A DNA stretch of 43,964 nucleotides from Fibrobacter sp. (GTDB lineage Bacteria > Fibrobacterota > Fibrobacteria > Fibrobacterales > Fibrobacteraceae), in NCBI GenBank assembly GCA_017475045.1, contig JAFVGH010000151.1:1-43964 (forward strand). The letters are read 5' to 3'. Under the pieces are notes generated by a model. It made no database searches, was not told where the DNA came from, and saw only the letters and a list, made by a program, of their open reading frames with translations. Below are positions 7,135-15,579 of this stretch, one piece after another. The position numbers and the translations under genes were made by a program. How positions within the stretch are numbered: position 1 is the first letter of the stretch; every line of letters begins with the position of its first letter.

Positions 7135-7890
7135 CTATCCCTTGACGTGGATAGCCGCGGCGAATTCCTTGAGGAGGGCGGGGTCTTCCACCTTTTCCCA
7201 GAGGGTGCCGGTGACGATGATGTTGGCGCCTGCCGCTACGCGGATGGCCGCGGTTTGCGGATCCTTGATGCCGCCGCCGGTGATGATGGTCATCTCGGTG
7301 GCCTTGCGGGTGTAGGCGATGTGCTCTACAGGAACGGGTTCTTCGGCGCCGCTACCCGCTTCAAGGTAGACGTAACGCATGCCCATGAGTTCTGCAGCGA
7401 TGGAGTTCACCATGCTGAGCTTGGGCTTGTTGGCGGGCACAGGCATAGTGCCGCTGATGTATTCCACCGTGGTACGCTTGCCGCTGTTGATGAGCTGGTA
7501 GGCCGTGGGGATGGCCTCCATGTTGAGGGCGCGCACCAGGGCGCCGCCGCGAACCTGCTCGTCGATGAGGTAGTTGGGATTGCGACCGCTCACCAGGGTC
7601 ATGAAAAGCATGGCATCAAAGCCGGGCACCACCTGGGAAGCTCCACCCGGGAACAGCACCACGGGCAGATCCACATGGGCCTTGAGGGCGGCCACCTGCT
7701 TGGGCAGCGTAAAGTTACCGAGGTACGAACCACCTACCAGCAACAGGTCGGCACCGTTTTCGGCAGCCATAGCCCCGGCCTTCACAAAGGCGGCCTCGTC
7801 GGAGGTATCGGGGTCCAGCAGTACTGCAAACAGTGCCCCGCGCTTCTCGATTTCTGCATTCAGGCGGAGTTCGGTTTTTCCTGGTTTCAT
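7135..7890 (-). CDS. GGGP-synthase-family prenyltransferase (PcrB/GGGPS-like)
   Basis: This family joins a polyprenyl diphosphate to sn-glycerol-1-phosphate, forming an ether bond. It has 251 residues in a TIM-barrel layout: ALFAVLLDPDT at 19-29, LLLVGGSYLG, LPVVLFPGGASQV, YLEAGSGAEEPVP, the phosphate-binding loop TGGGIKDPQTA, and GANIIVTGTLWE near the C-terminus. It looks like the group II type found in Bacteroidota and some archaea. ATG 7890 was chosen over an upstream in-frame start (7971) because AAGGAA lies seven bases before it. A TATCTTTA element is at 7924-7931. It precedes coaBC by 37 bases and may be cotranscribed. Chain length and product are not readable. Confidence 0.88.
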   Translation of the reverse strand: MKPGKTELRLNAEIEKRGALFAVLLDPDTSDEAAFVKAGAMAAENGADLLLVGGSYLGNFTLPKQVAALKAHVDLPVVLFPGGASQVVPGFDAMLFMTLVSGRNPNYLIDEQVRGGALVRALNMEAIPTAYQLINSGKRTTVEYISGTMPVPANKPKLSMVNSIAAELMGMRYVYLEAGSGAEEPVPVEHIAYTRKATEMTIITGGGIKDPQTAAIRVAAGANIIVTGTLWEKVEDPALLKEFAAAIHVKG

Positions 7891-7971
7891 AACAATTCCT
7901 TTTTGCCAAAGAGGCAAGTACCCTAAAGATACAAAAAACCGGTGGTCGAGGCTGAACTGAACCTGCGCCAA

Positions 7972-9078
7972 TCAGTCCTTGACGCAACGGACGGAGAACC
8001 TGGAGTCCTCGTCGTCGGGGTAGTACTCGTGGTGGAGGTAGTATTCCAAATGCATGCGATTGGTCCAGTTATCCAAGTACATGCAGGAGGGGTAGTTGTC
8101 ACCGTTCTGCGGGGCATTCCAGAAGTATGCGCTTCCGCCTTCGCCGAAGAATTCGCCTTTGCCGCTCCTGTAACCAGCAGGGAACGCAGAGAAGCCGTAG
8201 GCGTCCTCGTTGATAATGCCGTCTTTTGCTTCCCAGAGTGTTGTAGCCTTGAGTTTCCGGCCCGCAGTGGACTCTCCACCCACTGCGGCACTTAGGAGTT
8301 CCCATTCTTTCATCGTAGGCAAATGCCAACCACTGGGACAAGCAATCATAGCGGCATCCCATGTGTAAAGTTGACCATACTTGATGCAGCTACTAGGATT
8401 GTCATCATAGCAACAACTGTTATCTGTTACATAATTGAGATTCTGAGCCATCCATGTCTGCGTACCTATGTTTACCGTTTTATAGACCTGCCCATCTCGT
8501 GAATCAACTAACGAGCCATAGACTACCGACGTTGAACTAGACGGGAGTGAATACGCAGACGAACTGGAAAGTGACGTGCTTGAACCATTATAACCCCACG
8601 CATAAGGCATGTCGAAGGAATATTCGCATTCTGCCGGATAGTGCTCCGTGGACCCTGTAAATGTCAACCAAAAATACTCCATTGGCCGTCCAAAAGCATC
8701 GTGACCAACGGCATCTGGTTTAGGACATGTATAACCTTGCGGGCATTCATAGCAAATAAAGCAATGTTTCTTATTTTCTCCAACAACCTTTTCAGCCCCG
8801 AGATTTTTCGCATTACATTTGAAGATATCTTCAGTTATTCCCCACCACCATGTGCCATTGACGCATTCATAAGTTCTGTCTTCATCGACAACATACATCC
8901 TCTTTCCTGCATTGATGCTAGGGTCGCACATGCCCAAATCTTCATAAGATTGGACCTCCACGTTATCAACCTGAGTTTTTTCGACCTGCTCCGGTGACGT
9001 AGTAGCACCATTTCCTGAATTACAGGACACCAACGTTAGTGCAGCAGTAAAGCATATAAGGAATTTCAGGGAATTCAT
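7972..9078 (-). CDS. FISUMP-domain lipoprotein 2
   Basis: 368 residues from ATG 9078. The signal peptide ends in lipobox LVSC with Cys19. The Cys/Trp module follows (C51, YEC72VNGTW77). Next comes a Cys-rich stretch with HCFICYECPQGYTC, not present in FISUMP 1, then a short Ser-rich linker. The FISUMP domain shows VYKTVNIGTQTWMAQNLNYV, GQLYTWDAA, CPSGWHLPTMKEWELL, YGFSAFPAGYRSG, FWNAPQN and FSVRCVKD. An alternative GTG at 9105 lies five bases after a TATATTTG element and would be a leaderless start. ATG was preferred because it gives a standard signal peptide; neither start has a usable Shine-Dalgarno. Function is unknown. Confidence 0.88.
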   Translation of the reverse strand: MNSLKFLICFTAALTLVSCNSGNGATTSPEQVEKTQVDNVEVQSYEDLGMCDPSINAGKRMYVVDEDRTYECVNGTWWWGITEDIFKCNAKNLGAEKVVGENKKHCFICYECPQGYTCPKPDAVGHDAFGRPMEYFWLTFTGSTEHYPAECEYSFDMPYAWGYNGSSTSLSSSSAYSLPSSSTSVVYGSLVDSRDGQVYKTVNIGTQTWMAQNLNYVTDNSCCYDDNPSSCIKYGQLYTWDAAMIACPSGWHLPTMKEWELLSAAVGGESTAGRKLKATTLWEAKDGIINEDAYGFSAFPAGYRSGKGEFFGEGGSAYFWNAPQNGDNYPSCMYLDNWTNRMHLEYYLHHEYYPDDEDSRFSVRCVKD

Positions 9079-9247
9079 CGCACAATTAAACAAAAAAAAC
9101 AACACCTCTTCAAATATAAAAACATCAAGCTTTTTTGAAATTTTGGCGATGTCAAGTTCGGTATTAAACTAGCCAACAAGAACATCGGCTTTATGCTCAA
9201 ACGGTGGCTGAAAACGATTAAGGAAAAGATAGCCTGTCACATCCTAC

Positions 9248-9255
9248 TATATTTG
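9248..9255 (+). promoter_or_regulatory. Promoter of the GSCFA gene, leaderless layout
   Basis: TATATTTG, a full TAnnTTTG match, ends four bases before ATG 9260. No Shine-Dalgarno is present. Transcription from this element would start at or next to the A of the ATG. Confidence 0.5.
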
Positions 9256-9259
9256 TGGT

Positions 9260-10261
9260 ATGGAGTTTTTCACCAAGATTGACATTGCAAAGCCCGATTT
9301 CTGCCTGGATTACGGGACTCCCGTAGCCTTTTTCGGGTCCTGCTTCGCCGACAGCATCTCGGCCCAGTTTTCAGCCCGGAAGTTCCAGGTGCTTGCAAAC
9401 CCCTTCGGTACGGTGTACACCCCCCTTTCCATCGCAAGGCAGATCAGGGCCATCGCAGAGGGAAAGGTCTTTACGGAAGAGGATGTTTTCCGGGACGGTC
9501 GCGAGGCAGGCGGCACGAACGCAGCCGACGCAGGCACGGCAGGTGGCGAGACTTGCGGACTGTGGCACTGCTGGGATGCCCACGGTTCCCTTTCGGCCCA
9601 CACCCGAGAAGAGTGCATTAACAAGCTGAACACCGCAACGGCGAAGGCTCGGGCATTTTTGCAAAAGGCGGACACCGTCTTTGTCACCTTGGGTACGGCA
9701 TTTGTGTATTTCTTGAACGCCGGCGACTCGGCAACCGGCGGCAGGGTCGTCGCCAACTGTCACAGGCAAGACCCCAAGCTGTTCACCCGCAGGATGATCT
9801 CCGTAGACGAGTCAGCAGAGGCCCTGACAAACATCATAAACGACCTGCACACCATCAACAAAAAGCTCCACATAGTCTTTACCGTGTCGCCGCTTAGGCA
9901 CATGGCCGACGGCGCACACCAAAACAGCCTATCCAAGGCGACGCTGATGCTGGCCATTGACAAAGCACCCTATTTTCCCAGCTACGAAATCGTGATGGAC
10001 GAACTGCGGGACTATCGTTTCTATGACAGCGATATGGTTCATTTGTCCGAAACGGCGGAAGAGTACATCTTTGATCGTATGGTCGATACTTACTGTAACG
10101 ACACAACAAAGGCCAATATCGCCAAGGTGGAGAAGTTCCTGAAAAGCGCAAACCACCGCATCGTAGACAGAGCCTCCCCCGCTACCGCAGAATTCCAGAA
10201 AAAGCTCGCAGAACAAGCCGCGAGCCTTGAAAAGCAGATTCCGGGACTGTCCTTGAGTTAA
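9260..10261 (+). CDS. GSCFA-domain protein (SGNH-hydrolase-like)
   Basis: 333 residues. The family-naming motif FFGSCFADSI starts at residue 24, with the putative nucleophile Ser27. The conserved blocks ANPFGTVYTP, VTLGTAFVYF, FTVSPLRHMADG and SYEIVMDELRDYRFYDSDMV follow, then HLS, giving the D-x-x-H pair expected of an SGNH-type catalytic site. No signal peptide is seen, so it appears cytoplasmic. GSCFA proteins are found mostly in Bacteroidota and Alphaproteobacteria, and the substrate is unknown. It converges with the wecE-like gene 13 bases downstream. A sugar or envelope modification role is only suggested by that neighbour. Confidence 0.88.
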   Translation: MEFFTKIDIAKPDFCLDYGTPVAFFGSCFADSISAQFSARKFQVLANPFGTVYTPLSIARQIRAIAEGKVFTEEDVFRDGREAGGTNAADAGTAGGETCGLWHCWDAHGSLSAHTREECINKLNTATAKARAFLQKADTVFVTLGTAFVYFLNAGDSATGGRVVANCHRQDPKLFTRRMISVDESAEALTNIINDLHTINKKLHIVFTVSPLRHMADGAHQNSLSKATLMLAIDKAPYFPSYEIVMDELRDYRFYDSDMVHLSETAEEYIFDRMVDTYCNDTTKANIAKVEKFLKSANHRIVDRASPATAEFQKKLAEQAASLEKQIPGLSLS

Positions 10262-10274
10262 GCCCCTTTCGGAA

Positions 10275-11408
10275 CTACTTCCCGAAAAATTCTCGAACCT
10301 TTTCGCAGACGAACTCCAAGTCTGCGGGTTTCAGGCCGTAGAACATGGGCAGGCGGAGCAGACGGTCACTTTCGCTGGTGGTGTAGCGGTCCTCGCCATT
10401 GAATCGCCCGAAGCGCTTGCCCGCAGGGGCACTGTGCAGAGGCACGTAGTGGAACACGGCCAAAATGTCGTTCTTCACCAGGTGCGCGATGAGGGCGGTA
10501 CGGGTCTTTAAATCTGCCACCTTCAGGTAGAACATGTGGGCATTGTGGCTGCATTCTGTCGGTATGTACGGAAGCTGCAAGTCGCCAGCGTCCGCAATGG
10601 GCTGCAACCGTTCGCGGTAGGCGTTCCAGCTGGCCATGCGGTTGTCGAAAATCTTCTGGGCGTTTTCCAGTTCGGCATACAGGTACGCCGCATTCAGTTC
10701 GCTAGGCAGGTAGCTGGAACCCAGCTCCACCCAGGTGTACTTGTCCACTTCGCCCCGGTGGAACTGCACGCGGTTGGTGCCTTTTTCACGGATGATTTCG
10801 GCATGGTCAGAATACTTCTTGTCGCTGATGAGGATGGCTCCGCCCTCCCCCATGCTGTAGTTCTTGGTCTCGTGAAAACTGTAGCAACCGAAGTCACCCA
10901 ACGAGCCCAGAACGTGGCCCTTGTAAGTGGACATCATGCCCTGAGCGGCATCTTCTACCACGAACAGATTGTGTTTCTTGGCGATGGCGTTGATGGTGTC
11001 CATCTCGCAGCCCACGCCCGCATAGTGCACAGGGACAATGGCCTTGGTCTTTTCGGTAATGGCAGCCTCGATGAGTTTCTCGTCGATGTTCATGGTGTCG
11101 GGGCGGATATCCACGAACACGCACTTGGCACCCCGCATAGCGAAGGCATCGGCGGTAGACACGAAGGTGAACGAGGGCATGATCACCTCGTCGCCAGGCT
11201 GGATGTTGCAAATCAGGGCCGACATTTCTAGGGCGTGGGTGCAGCTGGTGGTGAGCAGAGCACGGGCCACCCCCGTCTTCTGCTGCAGCCAGGCATGGCA
11301 TTTCTGGTTGAACTGTCCGTCGCCACAAATACGGCCGCTCTCTACGGCCTGCCGCACGTAATCATACTCGGGACCCACAAAAGGGGGCTTGTTAAAAGGA
11401 ATTCTCAT
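10275..11408 (-). CDS. wecE: dTDP-4-amino-4,6-dideoxygalactose transaminase
   Basis: A PLP-dependent sugar aminotransferase of the DegT/DnrJ/EryC1/StrS family. It converts dTDP-4-keto-6-deoxyglucose to dTDP-4-amino-4,6-dideoxygalactose for surface glycans. Similarity to E. coli WecE/RffA is extensive from memory: GDEVIMPSFTFVSTADAF, RPDTMNIDE, VPVHYAGVGCEMDTI, VEDAAQGMMSTYKG, SFHETKNYSMGEGG with the PLP lysine at 182, and FHYVPLHSAPAG near the C-terminus. 377 residues is normal. No Shine-Dalgarno is seen; TATTTG lies seven bases before the ATG, another near-leaderless layout. No other genes of the pathway are adjacent, so the glycan it serves is unknown. Confidence 0.92.
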   Translation of the reverse strand: MRIPFNKPPFVGPEYDYVRQAVESGRICGDGQFNQKCHAWLQQKTGVARALLTTSCTHALEMSALICNIQPGDEVIMPSFTFVSTADAFAMRGAKCVFVDIRPDTMNIDEKLIEAAITEKTKAIVPVHYAGVGCEMDTINAIAKKHNLFVVEDAAQGMMSTYKGHVLGSLGDFGCYSFHETKNYSMGEGGAILISDKKYSDHAEIIREKGTNRVQFHRGEVDKYTWVELGSSYLPSELNAAYLYAELENAQKIFDNRMASWNAYRERLQPIADAGDLQLPYIPTECSHNAHMFYLKVADLKTRTALIAHLVKNDILAVFHYVPLHSAPAGKRFGRFNGEDRYTTSESDRLLRLPMFYGLKPADLEFVCEKVREFFGK

Positions 11409-11480
11409 ACCGATCCAAATACTCTTTGTTATTCGTAATTTAAGAGAATTATATACTTGATTACACTATTCCAAGCGTGC

Positions 11481-11532
11481 GTCATGGCGAACCAGATTCG
11501 CCATCTAGATTCCGGGTCAAGCCCGGAATGAC
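11481..11532. repeat. Palindromic intergenic repeat with GTCAT/ATGAC ends
   Basis: A 52-base element with GTCAT at one end and ATGAC at the other. It contains two perfect hairpins: ATGGCGA/TCGCCAT and ATTCCGGG-TCAAG-CCCGGAAT. The second hairpin closely matches that at 41159-41179. It lies in the 250-base gap 11409-11658, the largest gene-free stretch of the window. The rest of that gap is A/T-rich leader of the flavodoxin gene with no other feature seen. Confidence 0.75.
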
Positions 11533-11658
11533 GAAGTTTGGCGGAACATTGTATGTAATCCCCTAGATTAATATAGATTATATCGGAATGTAAAGATTAG
11601 TTTTTAACTTATTTTCCTATAAAAGTTTATTTTTAGGGAAAGGAAGATGGAGGTTTTT

Positions 11659-12540
11659 ATGAATCGTAAGTTTAATGGTTTTATCGCCAAGTTCAGTTGC
11701 TTCGCTGCGATAGCAGCCTTTGCCCTGTGCGCCTGCGACGAGCAAAAAACAGAAAAAGCCGCGGCTGAACAGCCCGTGCAACCGAAGTCCCTGGTAGTTT
11801 TCTATTCCCAGAACGGCGCCACCAAGACGGTAGCAGAAATTTTCCAGAATGCCCGCAATACCGACGTCTTCGAGATCAGCCTTGTTCAGCCCTACCCCTC
11901 CACCTACGACAGTACCATCGCCGCCGTCCGTGACCAGCGCGAAAACAAGAAGTGGCCCGCTCTGGTTTACGCCAAGGCCAACCTGGCCAAGTACGACACG
12001 ATATTCCTGGGCTACCCCATCATGTTCGGGAGCTTCGCGCCCCCCATCTACAGTTTCTTGGATTCAAATGACCTGAGCGGCAAGGTGGTGGTACCCTTCT
12101 GCACCTACGGCAGTGGCGGACGCAAGGCCAGCGCCAGCGAGCTCAAGACCCTGGCCCCGAATGCCAACGTGACTTTGGCCTACGGGATTTCCAACAAGCG
12201 TGTAACCGCCGAGAACGGGGCCGCAGTAGCCGAAGAGGAAATCAAGGCATTCTTTGCCGACCTAGAAGCAGGCAAGACCGACGAGATGCTCATGGGCGGC
12301 TACTCTGAACAACGCCCGCTTACCGCCGAAGATTCCGCCGTGTTCGCCGCCGCCACCAAGGACTACGCCTACCTGGGGCTAAAGCCCCTCAGCGTGTCGA
12401 CGCAGGTGGTGGCAGGCACCAACTTCTTGTTCACCTGCGAGATGAAGGCTTTTGGCGGGCCTGCGACACAAACCAACGTAAAGATTTTCAGGCCTTTGCC
12501 GGGCCGTGGCGAACCGGAATTGATTGTGGTGGAGAAATGA
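11659..12540 (+). CDS. Flavodoxin-like lipoprotein
   Basis: 293 residues. ATG 11659 was chosen because GGAGG sits five bases upstream; the in-frame ATG at 11647 lacks spacing. The signal peptide ends at lipobox LCAC with Cys26, so the protein is predicted to be membrane-anchored outside the cytoplasm, which is unusual for a flavodoxin. The FMN phosphate loop VVFYSQNGATKTVAEIF (about 46-62) is followed by YDTIFLGYPIMFGSFAPP and PFCTYGSGGRKAS, flavodoxin-fold landmarks of the flavodoxin_4 type. The last 80 or so residues form a separate small domain ending in VKIFRPLPGRGEPELIVVEK. It precedes the GH44 gene by 31 bases and may share its transcript. Redox partner unknown. Confidence 0.85.
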   Translation: MNRKFNGFIAKFSCFAAIAAFALCACDEQKTEKAAAEQPVQPKSLVVFYSQNGATKTVAEIFQNARNTDVFEISLVQPYPSTYDSTIAAVRDQRENKKWPALVYAKANLAKYDTIFLGYPIMFGSFAPPIYSFLDSNDLSGKVVVPFCTYGSGGRKASASELKTLAPNANVTLAYGISNKRVTAENGAAVAEEEIKAFFADLEAGKTDEMLMGGYSEQRPLTAEDSAVFAAATKDYAYLGLKPLSVSTQVVAGTNFLFTCEMKAFGGPATQTNVKIFRPLPGRGEPELIVVEK

Positions 12541-12571
12541 AGTACTAGATTTCAAAAAAAGGGAGGTGTAT

Positions 12572-14551
12572 ATGGGTACAGTTAAAACACTGAAGTTTTC
12601 GGGCGTCCTTGCGGCAATAATTACCGCAGGGATTTCTGCGACAGCAGCCAGTGCCGCCATCAACGTCAACGTGGATACGGACAAGGGCGTCAAGAAGATC
12701 TCGCCGTATCTGTACGGGCGAAACATTGACAAGGTCAGCGACACAAAGACCGAAAGCGATTCTGCCGAAACCGATTTCATAAACAAGGTGAAGGAATCGG
12801 GCATCCACATGATGCGCGCCAACAACGGCAACAATTCCACCCGCTACAACTGGCGTCGCAAAATGACGGTTCACCCTGACTGGTTCAACAACGTTTACGC
12901 CCACGACTGGGACATTACCGCAAAAAAGATTCTTGACAAAATGCCTGGAGTGGACGCCCTGTACGCTTTCCAGCTCACGGGCTATGCAGCAAGCAGCACC
13001 GAATACAATTTCCCCGACTGGAACTGGAAGCAGGAACACGGCTCTTATCCGTCGCAGACATTCGACCTCGCGGGCGGCGGCGAAGTCTCTAACGACGGAA
13101 AAACGCAAACTAAAGCAGGCGACCCATCGCTCTATAACATGAAATGGCCCGCTGACTCCACCGTAAAAATCATCCCCCACTGGAAAGCCGAACTCAAGTA
13201 CGACATGAGCCGTTTTAGATACTGGAGCATGGACAACGAGATGGAAATCTGGCGGGGCACCCATAACGACCTAGACTTGCCCGTGACCGGAGATTTTCTC
13301 GTTGAACGCTACATCGACGTGGCCAAGAAGGCCCGCGCCGCCTGGGGCGACATCAAGCTTACCGGCCCCGTGGTCGCCAACGAATGGCAATGGTGCCATA
13401 TTGCCGCATACGATGGCGACAACAAGAGACCTTCCATTGATGGCAAGGAATACTGCTGGCTGGAATTCTTTATCAAGAAAGTCGCCGAGGCACAAAAGGC
13501 GAGCGGCAACCGCCTTTTGGATGTATTCGACATCCACTGGTACCCCACCGAAAAAGACTACGAAAGCCGTGTCAACTGGCACCGCGTGCTGTTCGACACC
13601 ACATACTACTACAAGGGCGCTAGCGGTGTACGCTGTGCCTCTGGGACCTGCGACTGGAGCGACAAGGAGAAGGGCTACAAGTCCTACATCTTCGTGCGTA
13701 TCAACAACTGGCTGGAGCAATACTTCGGCAAGGATCATGGCATCACGTTCGGCATCACCGAAACAAGCCTGATTGACGAAGACGACCCCATGGTCACGGC
13801 GCTCACTTATGCGTCTTTCCTCGGAACCATGCAGGACAACGGTGTCGAGATTTTCACCCCGTGGACATGGGGCGACGGCATGTACGAAACGGTCCACCTG
13901 TTCAGCCGCTACGGCCACGAAAACCGCGTGCAGTCCACATCCAGCAACGACTCGCTGGTATCCGCCTACAGTTCCATCAGCAACAAGGGCGATTCGCTCA
14001 CGGTCATCTTCGTGAACCGCGCCGAAAAGGACGCCCAAGATGTGAACTTGACAATCAGTGACTTTAAAGCGGCGGGTGGTTCTGCAGAGACTCTCACCCT
14101 TTCGGGAATTACCGGCGAAACCTTTGTTTCCCACACTAAAAACGCCCTGAAAAAAGGATCGGTGCAGGTGTCCAACAATACGATTTCTACGAGTCTCCCC
14201 GCCAAGTCCATCACTGCGGTACTGTTCAAAGGACAGGGGTCCGTTCCTCCAAGCAGTTCATCTGCCTCGGTCATCAACAATTCCTCAGCTTCAAACTCCG
14301 GAAATTCTGACTACATTACCGCTTTACCCGGCAACCTGTTCCAGCATTCCGTCACTGTCCAGAATCGGGACATTTACATTGACGGCCTGCAACAAAACAG
14401 CCGCTACGCCCTGACGAATACCTTGGGCCAGGTTATTCAGAGCGGACTTTGGAACGTTTCGACCGGAGCGACGCTGAAGCTTAGCGTGCCTGCTACGGGC
14501 CGATACATTCTGCAAGTCAGCGACAAGAGCCAGACGATTGTGGTGAAATAA
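12572..14551 (+). CDS. Secreted glycoside hydrolase family 44 (endoglucanase/xyloglucanase type)
   Basis: 659 residues; ATG 12572 has a strong GGGAGGTG Shine-Dalgarno. The signal peptide ends ASA-A at about residue 28. GH44 landmarks: ISPYLYGRN (43-51), NGNNSTRYNW (85-94) then HPDWFNNVYAHDWD, acid/base Glu223 in SMDNEMEIW, DVFDIHWYPT (317-326), and nucleophile Glu397 in FGITETSL. A beta-sandwich region follows, then a Ser/Asn linker (about 562-585). The last 70 residues (ALTNTLGQVIQSG, GRYILQVSDKSQTIVVK) resemble a type IX secretion sorting domain. The family cleaves beta-1,4-glucans such as carboxymethylcellulose and xyloglucan in retaining mode. A hairpin terminator follows. Confidence 0.93.
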   Translation: MGTVKTLKFSGVLAAIITAGISATAASAAINVNVDTDKGVKKISPYLYGRNIDKVSDTKTESDSAETDFINKVKESGIHMMRANNGNNSTRYNWRRKMTVHPDWFNNVYAHDWDITAKKILDKMPGVDALYAFQLTGYAASSTEYNFPDWNWKQEHGSYPSQTFDLAGGGEVSNDGKTQTKAGDPSLYNMKWPADSTVKIIPHWKAELKYDMSRFRYWSMDNEMEIWRGTHNDLDLPVTGDFLVERYIDVAKKARAAWGDIKLTGPVVANEWQWCHIAAYDGDNKRPSIDGKEYCWLEFFIKKVAEAQKASGNRLLDVFDIHWYPTEKDYESRVNWHRVLFDTTYYYKGASGVRCASGTCDWSDKEKGYKSYIFVRINNWLEQYFGKDHGITFGITETSLIDEDDPMVTALTYASFLGTMQDNGVEIFTPWTWGDGMYETVHLFSRYGHENRVQSTSSNDSLVSAYSSISNKGDSLTVIFVNRAEKDAQDVNLTISDFKAAGGSAETLTLSGITGETFVSHTKNALKKGSVQVSNNTISTSLPAKSITAVLFKGQGSVPPSSSSASVINNSSASNSGNSDYITALPGNLFQHSVTVQNRDIYIDGLQQNSRYALTNTLGQVIQSGLWNVSTGATLKLSVPATGRYILQVSDKSQTIVVK

Positions 14552-14570
14552 AGCAACATTTCAGACGACA

Positions 14571-14602
14571 AAAAAAAGCCCCTTTCGGGGCTTTTATTTT
14601 TT
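14571..14602. terminator. Bidirectional terminator between GH44 and cysK
   Basis: AAAAGCCCC-TTTC-GGGGCTTTT forms a perfect 9-bp stem (14574-14595) flanked by T-runs on both strands. It can end the GH44 transcript on the plus strand and the cysK transcript on the minus strand. Confidence 0.9.
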
Positions 14603-14619
14603 GCAGAGGTTTTAGTTTT

Positions 14620-15546
14620 TTATTCTGCGAACAGAGCCGTAGACAGGTAGCGGTCGCCGGTATCCGGGAGCAGGGCTACGATGGTCTTGCCCTTGTTTTC
14701 CGGACGCTTGGCCAGTTCCTTAGCAGCCCAAAGAGCCGCACCGGAAGAGATACCCACCAGCACACCTTCCTTCTTGCCGATCTCGCGACCGGCCTCGAAT
14801 GCGGCTTCGTTGGCGACAGCGATAATCTCGTCATAAATCTTGGTGTTCAGGGTGTCGGGAACGAAGCCCGCGCCAATGCCCTGAATCTTGTGGGAGCCGG
14901 CCGTACCCTTGCTGAGCACCGGAGAGTCAGCGGGTTCCACAGCCACCACCTTCACGTTCGGGTTCTGGCTCTTGAGGTATTCGCCAACGCCGGACACGGT
15001 TCCACCGGTACCGACACCAGCAACGAAAATGTCAACCTTGCCATCGGTGTCTTCCCAGATTTCGGGACCGGTGGTGGCCTTGTGTGCGGCGGGGTTCGCG
15101 GGGTTCACGAACTGGCCGGGAATGAATCCGCCCGGGATTTCCTTGGCAAGTTCTTCGGCCTTGGCGATGGCGCCCTTCATGCCCTTGGCGCCTTCGGTAA
15201 GCACCAGTTCGGCACCGTAGGCCTTCATCAGCTGGCGACGTTCCACGCTCATGGTCTCGGGCATCACGATGATGATGCGGTAACCGCGGGCGGCGGCCAC
15301 AGAGGCAAGGCCGATACCTGTGTTACCCGAAGTGGGTTCGATAATCACGGCGCCCTTCTTGAGCTTGCCACTCTTCTCGGCGTCGTCAAGCATGGCCTTG
15401 GCGATACGGTCCTTCACGGAGCCGGCGGGGTTGAAGTATTCCAGCTTGGCGAGAATCTTGGCACCGAGGCCTTCCTCGATGTGGGTGAGTTCCAGAAGCG
15501 GGGTGTGACCAATGAGCTGGTCGGCAGAGGTATAAATCTTTGACAT
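14620..15546 (-). CDS. cysK: Cysteine synthase (O-acetylserine sulfhydrylase)
   Basis: Makes cysteine from O-acetylserine and sulfide, using PLP. 308 residues, normal length. PLP lysine 45 lies in [16 protein letters not shown]; the substrate loop [11 protein letters not shown] begins at 71; the phosphate-binding Gly-rich loop [12 protein letters not shown] lies near 175, and GISSGAA near 265. The C-terminus ends TALFAE. It lies 33 bases downstream of metY on the same strand, with its own AAAGGACTTC Shine-Dalgarno nearly identical to that of metY. Probably an operon under the adjacent LysR regulator. Confidence 0.95.
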   Translation of the reverse strand: MSKIYTSADQLIGHTPLLELTHIEEGLGAKILAKLEYFNPAGSVKDRIAKAMLDDAEKSGKLKKGAVIIEPTSGNTGIGLASVAAARGYRIIIVMPETMSVERRQLMKAYGAELVLTEGAKGMKGAIAKAEELAKEIPGGFIPGQFVNPANPAAHKATTGPEIWEDTDGKVDIFVAGVGTGGTVSGVGEYLKSQNPNVKVVAVEPADSPVLSKGTAGSHKIQGIGAGFVPDTLNTKIYDEIIAVANEAAFEAGREIGKKEGVLVGISSGAALWAAKELAKRPENKGKTIVALLPDTGDRYLSTALFAE

Positions 15547-15579
15547 GGTAGAAGTCCTTTTTTGTTAAGTGTAAAATAG

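Noticed and set aside
9139..9282. Short open frame (48 codons) with a basic stretch NIGFMLKRWLKTIKEKIA before the GSCFA gene
   Set aside because: No start codon with ribosome site, overlaps the GSCFA start, no family recognised. It might be a gene remnant, but I cannot support it.
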